A stretch of 5,421 bases of DNA from Planctomycetota bacterium. Lineage in GTDB: Bacteria > Planctomycetota > Planctomycetia > Isosphaerales > Isosphaeraceae. Shown here in pieces: positions 5,002 to 5,421 of this stretch; position 1 is the first letter of the stretch, and each line of letters begins with the position of its first letter. The DNA lies in NCBI GenBank assembly GCA_021778575.1, contig JAJYCH010000383.1, forward strand, positions 1 to 5,421. Direction: 5' to 3'. Below the pieces are notes generated by a model that was not told the DNA's origin, did not search any database, and worked only from the letters and a program-made list of their open reading frames with translations. The position numbers and the translations under genes are program-made.

Positions 5002-5421
5002 ACGGACCCGACTTGACTGACCCAGGACTCGACGTCGACTCATTTCGTGTGGCCCTGCAAGCGGTCTATAGCGAGATTGACACGGCCGTCGCCCGGCTCG
5101 CGCCGGTTTGCGCGATCAGCGGGCGGTGCTGCCGGTTCGCGGAGTACGGCCACACCCTGTTCGTCTCCGCTCCCGAATTCGCGTTGCTCCTGGCTGACTC
5201 TCCGGCCCCGTCCCGACCTCTCGACGATGGCCTGACTTGCCCCTGGCAAGATCGAAACGGCCGGTGCTCGGCGCGTCAGGCCCGGCCGATGGGCTGCCGG
5301 GTTTACTTTTGCGACCCGAATTTCGCGGACGCCGGCCCCGACATCGCCGAGCAAGGGGTCTCCCGCCTGAAGCGACTGGTTGACGAGCAGGCACTCCCCT
5401 GGGATTCGCCCCCACTTCATC
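4998..5421 (+). CDS. Partial CDS, second YkgJ-like cysteine-rich protein
   Basis: The frame opens at ATG 4998, overlapping the upstream TGA as ATGA, and stays open for 141 codons to the window edge. It begins MNGPDLTDPGLDVDSFRVAL. Cysteines appear as VCAISGRCC (C38, C44, C45), then CPWQDRNGRC (C81, C90), then QARPMGCRVYFC (94-105, with C100 and C105). The QARPxxCR segment is shared with the preceding protein (QARPVQCR), as is the C-x8-C spacing before it, so the two are related cysteine-cluster proteins. This one has C-x5-CC in place of CxxCxxCC at its N-terminus, so its metal site is probably arranged differently. It has no signal peptide. ATGA coupling implies co-translation and perhaps matched amounts of the two proteins. 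The C-terminus is outside the window, and function is unknown beyond probable metal binding. Confidence 0.8.
   Translation, partial: MNGPDLTDPGLDVDSFRVALQAVYSEIDTAVARLAPVCAISGRCCRFAEYGHTLFVSAPEFALLLADSPAPSRPLDDGLTCPWQDRNGRCSARQARPMGCRVYFCDPNFADAGPDIAEQGVSRLKRLVDEQALPWDSPPLH

Noticed and set aside
4375..5043. A 222-codon minus-strand frame over the first YkgJ-type gene.
   Set aside because: It is antisense to a gene with the full CxxCxxCC signature and a good ribosome site.

Overview
The window looks like chromosomal DNA from a GC-rich planctomycete, probably of the Isosphaeraceae/Gemmatales type. Three things suggest this: a secreted DUF1080 protein followed by a fucose-isomerase-like gene, a secreted FG-GAP/VCBS protein, and codon use dominated by G/C third positions with large spurious antisense reading frames. 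The assignment is inferred from gene content, not from a marker gene.

Layout. Positions 1-884 are read leftwards. A DUF1080 (3-keto-disaccharide hydrolase-like) gene starts at 884 and is followed 27 bases downstream by a gene of fucose-isomerase-like appearance that runs off the left edge. The DUF1080 frame contains an in-frame TAG at 348-350. The same frame then continues for 49 more residues of recognisable DUF1080 C-terminus to a TGA at 198-200, so the gene is broken by one nonsense codon, is read through, or carries a base error. Positions 885-1067 are a divergent intergenic region. From 1068 everything reads rightwards: a 109-residue protein of unknown function with an almost purely Asp/Glu tail, a secreted protein with seven FG-GAP-type calcium-loop motifs, and then moaD, moaE and moaA, packed with gaps or overlaps of -4 to 39 bases. 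After a 163-base gap with a weak promoter candidate come two cysteine-cluster (YkgJ-type) genes coupled by an ATGA overlap; the second runs off the right edge.

How the genes work together. MoaA starts molybdenum cofactor synthesis by converting GTP to a cyclic intermediate (with MoaC, not seen here). The MoaD-MoaE complex then inserts two sulfurs to make molybdopterin. The FG-GAP gene and the acidic-tailed gene lie in the same tight cluster but have no evident biochemical link to the cofactor. The YkgJ-type pair probably binds Zn or Fe through cysteines and looks like a separate transcription unit. The two points most worth checking are the amber codon inside the DUF1080 gene and a MoaD whose functional Gly-Gly is followed by nine extra residues. 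I found no RNA genes, mobile elements, CRISPR arrays or convincing terminators.
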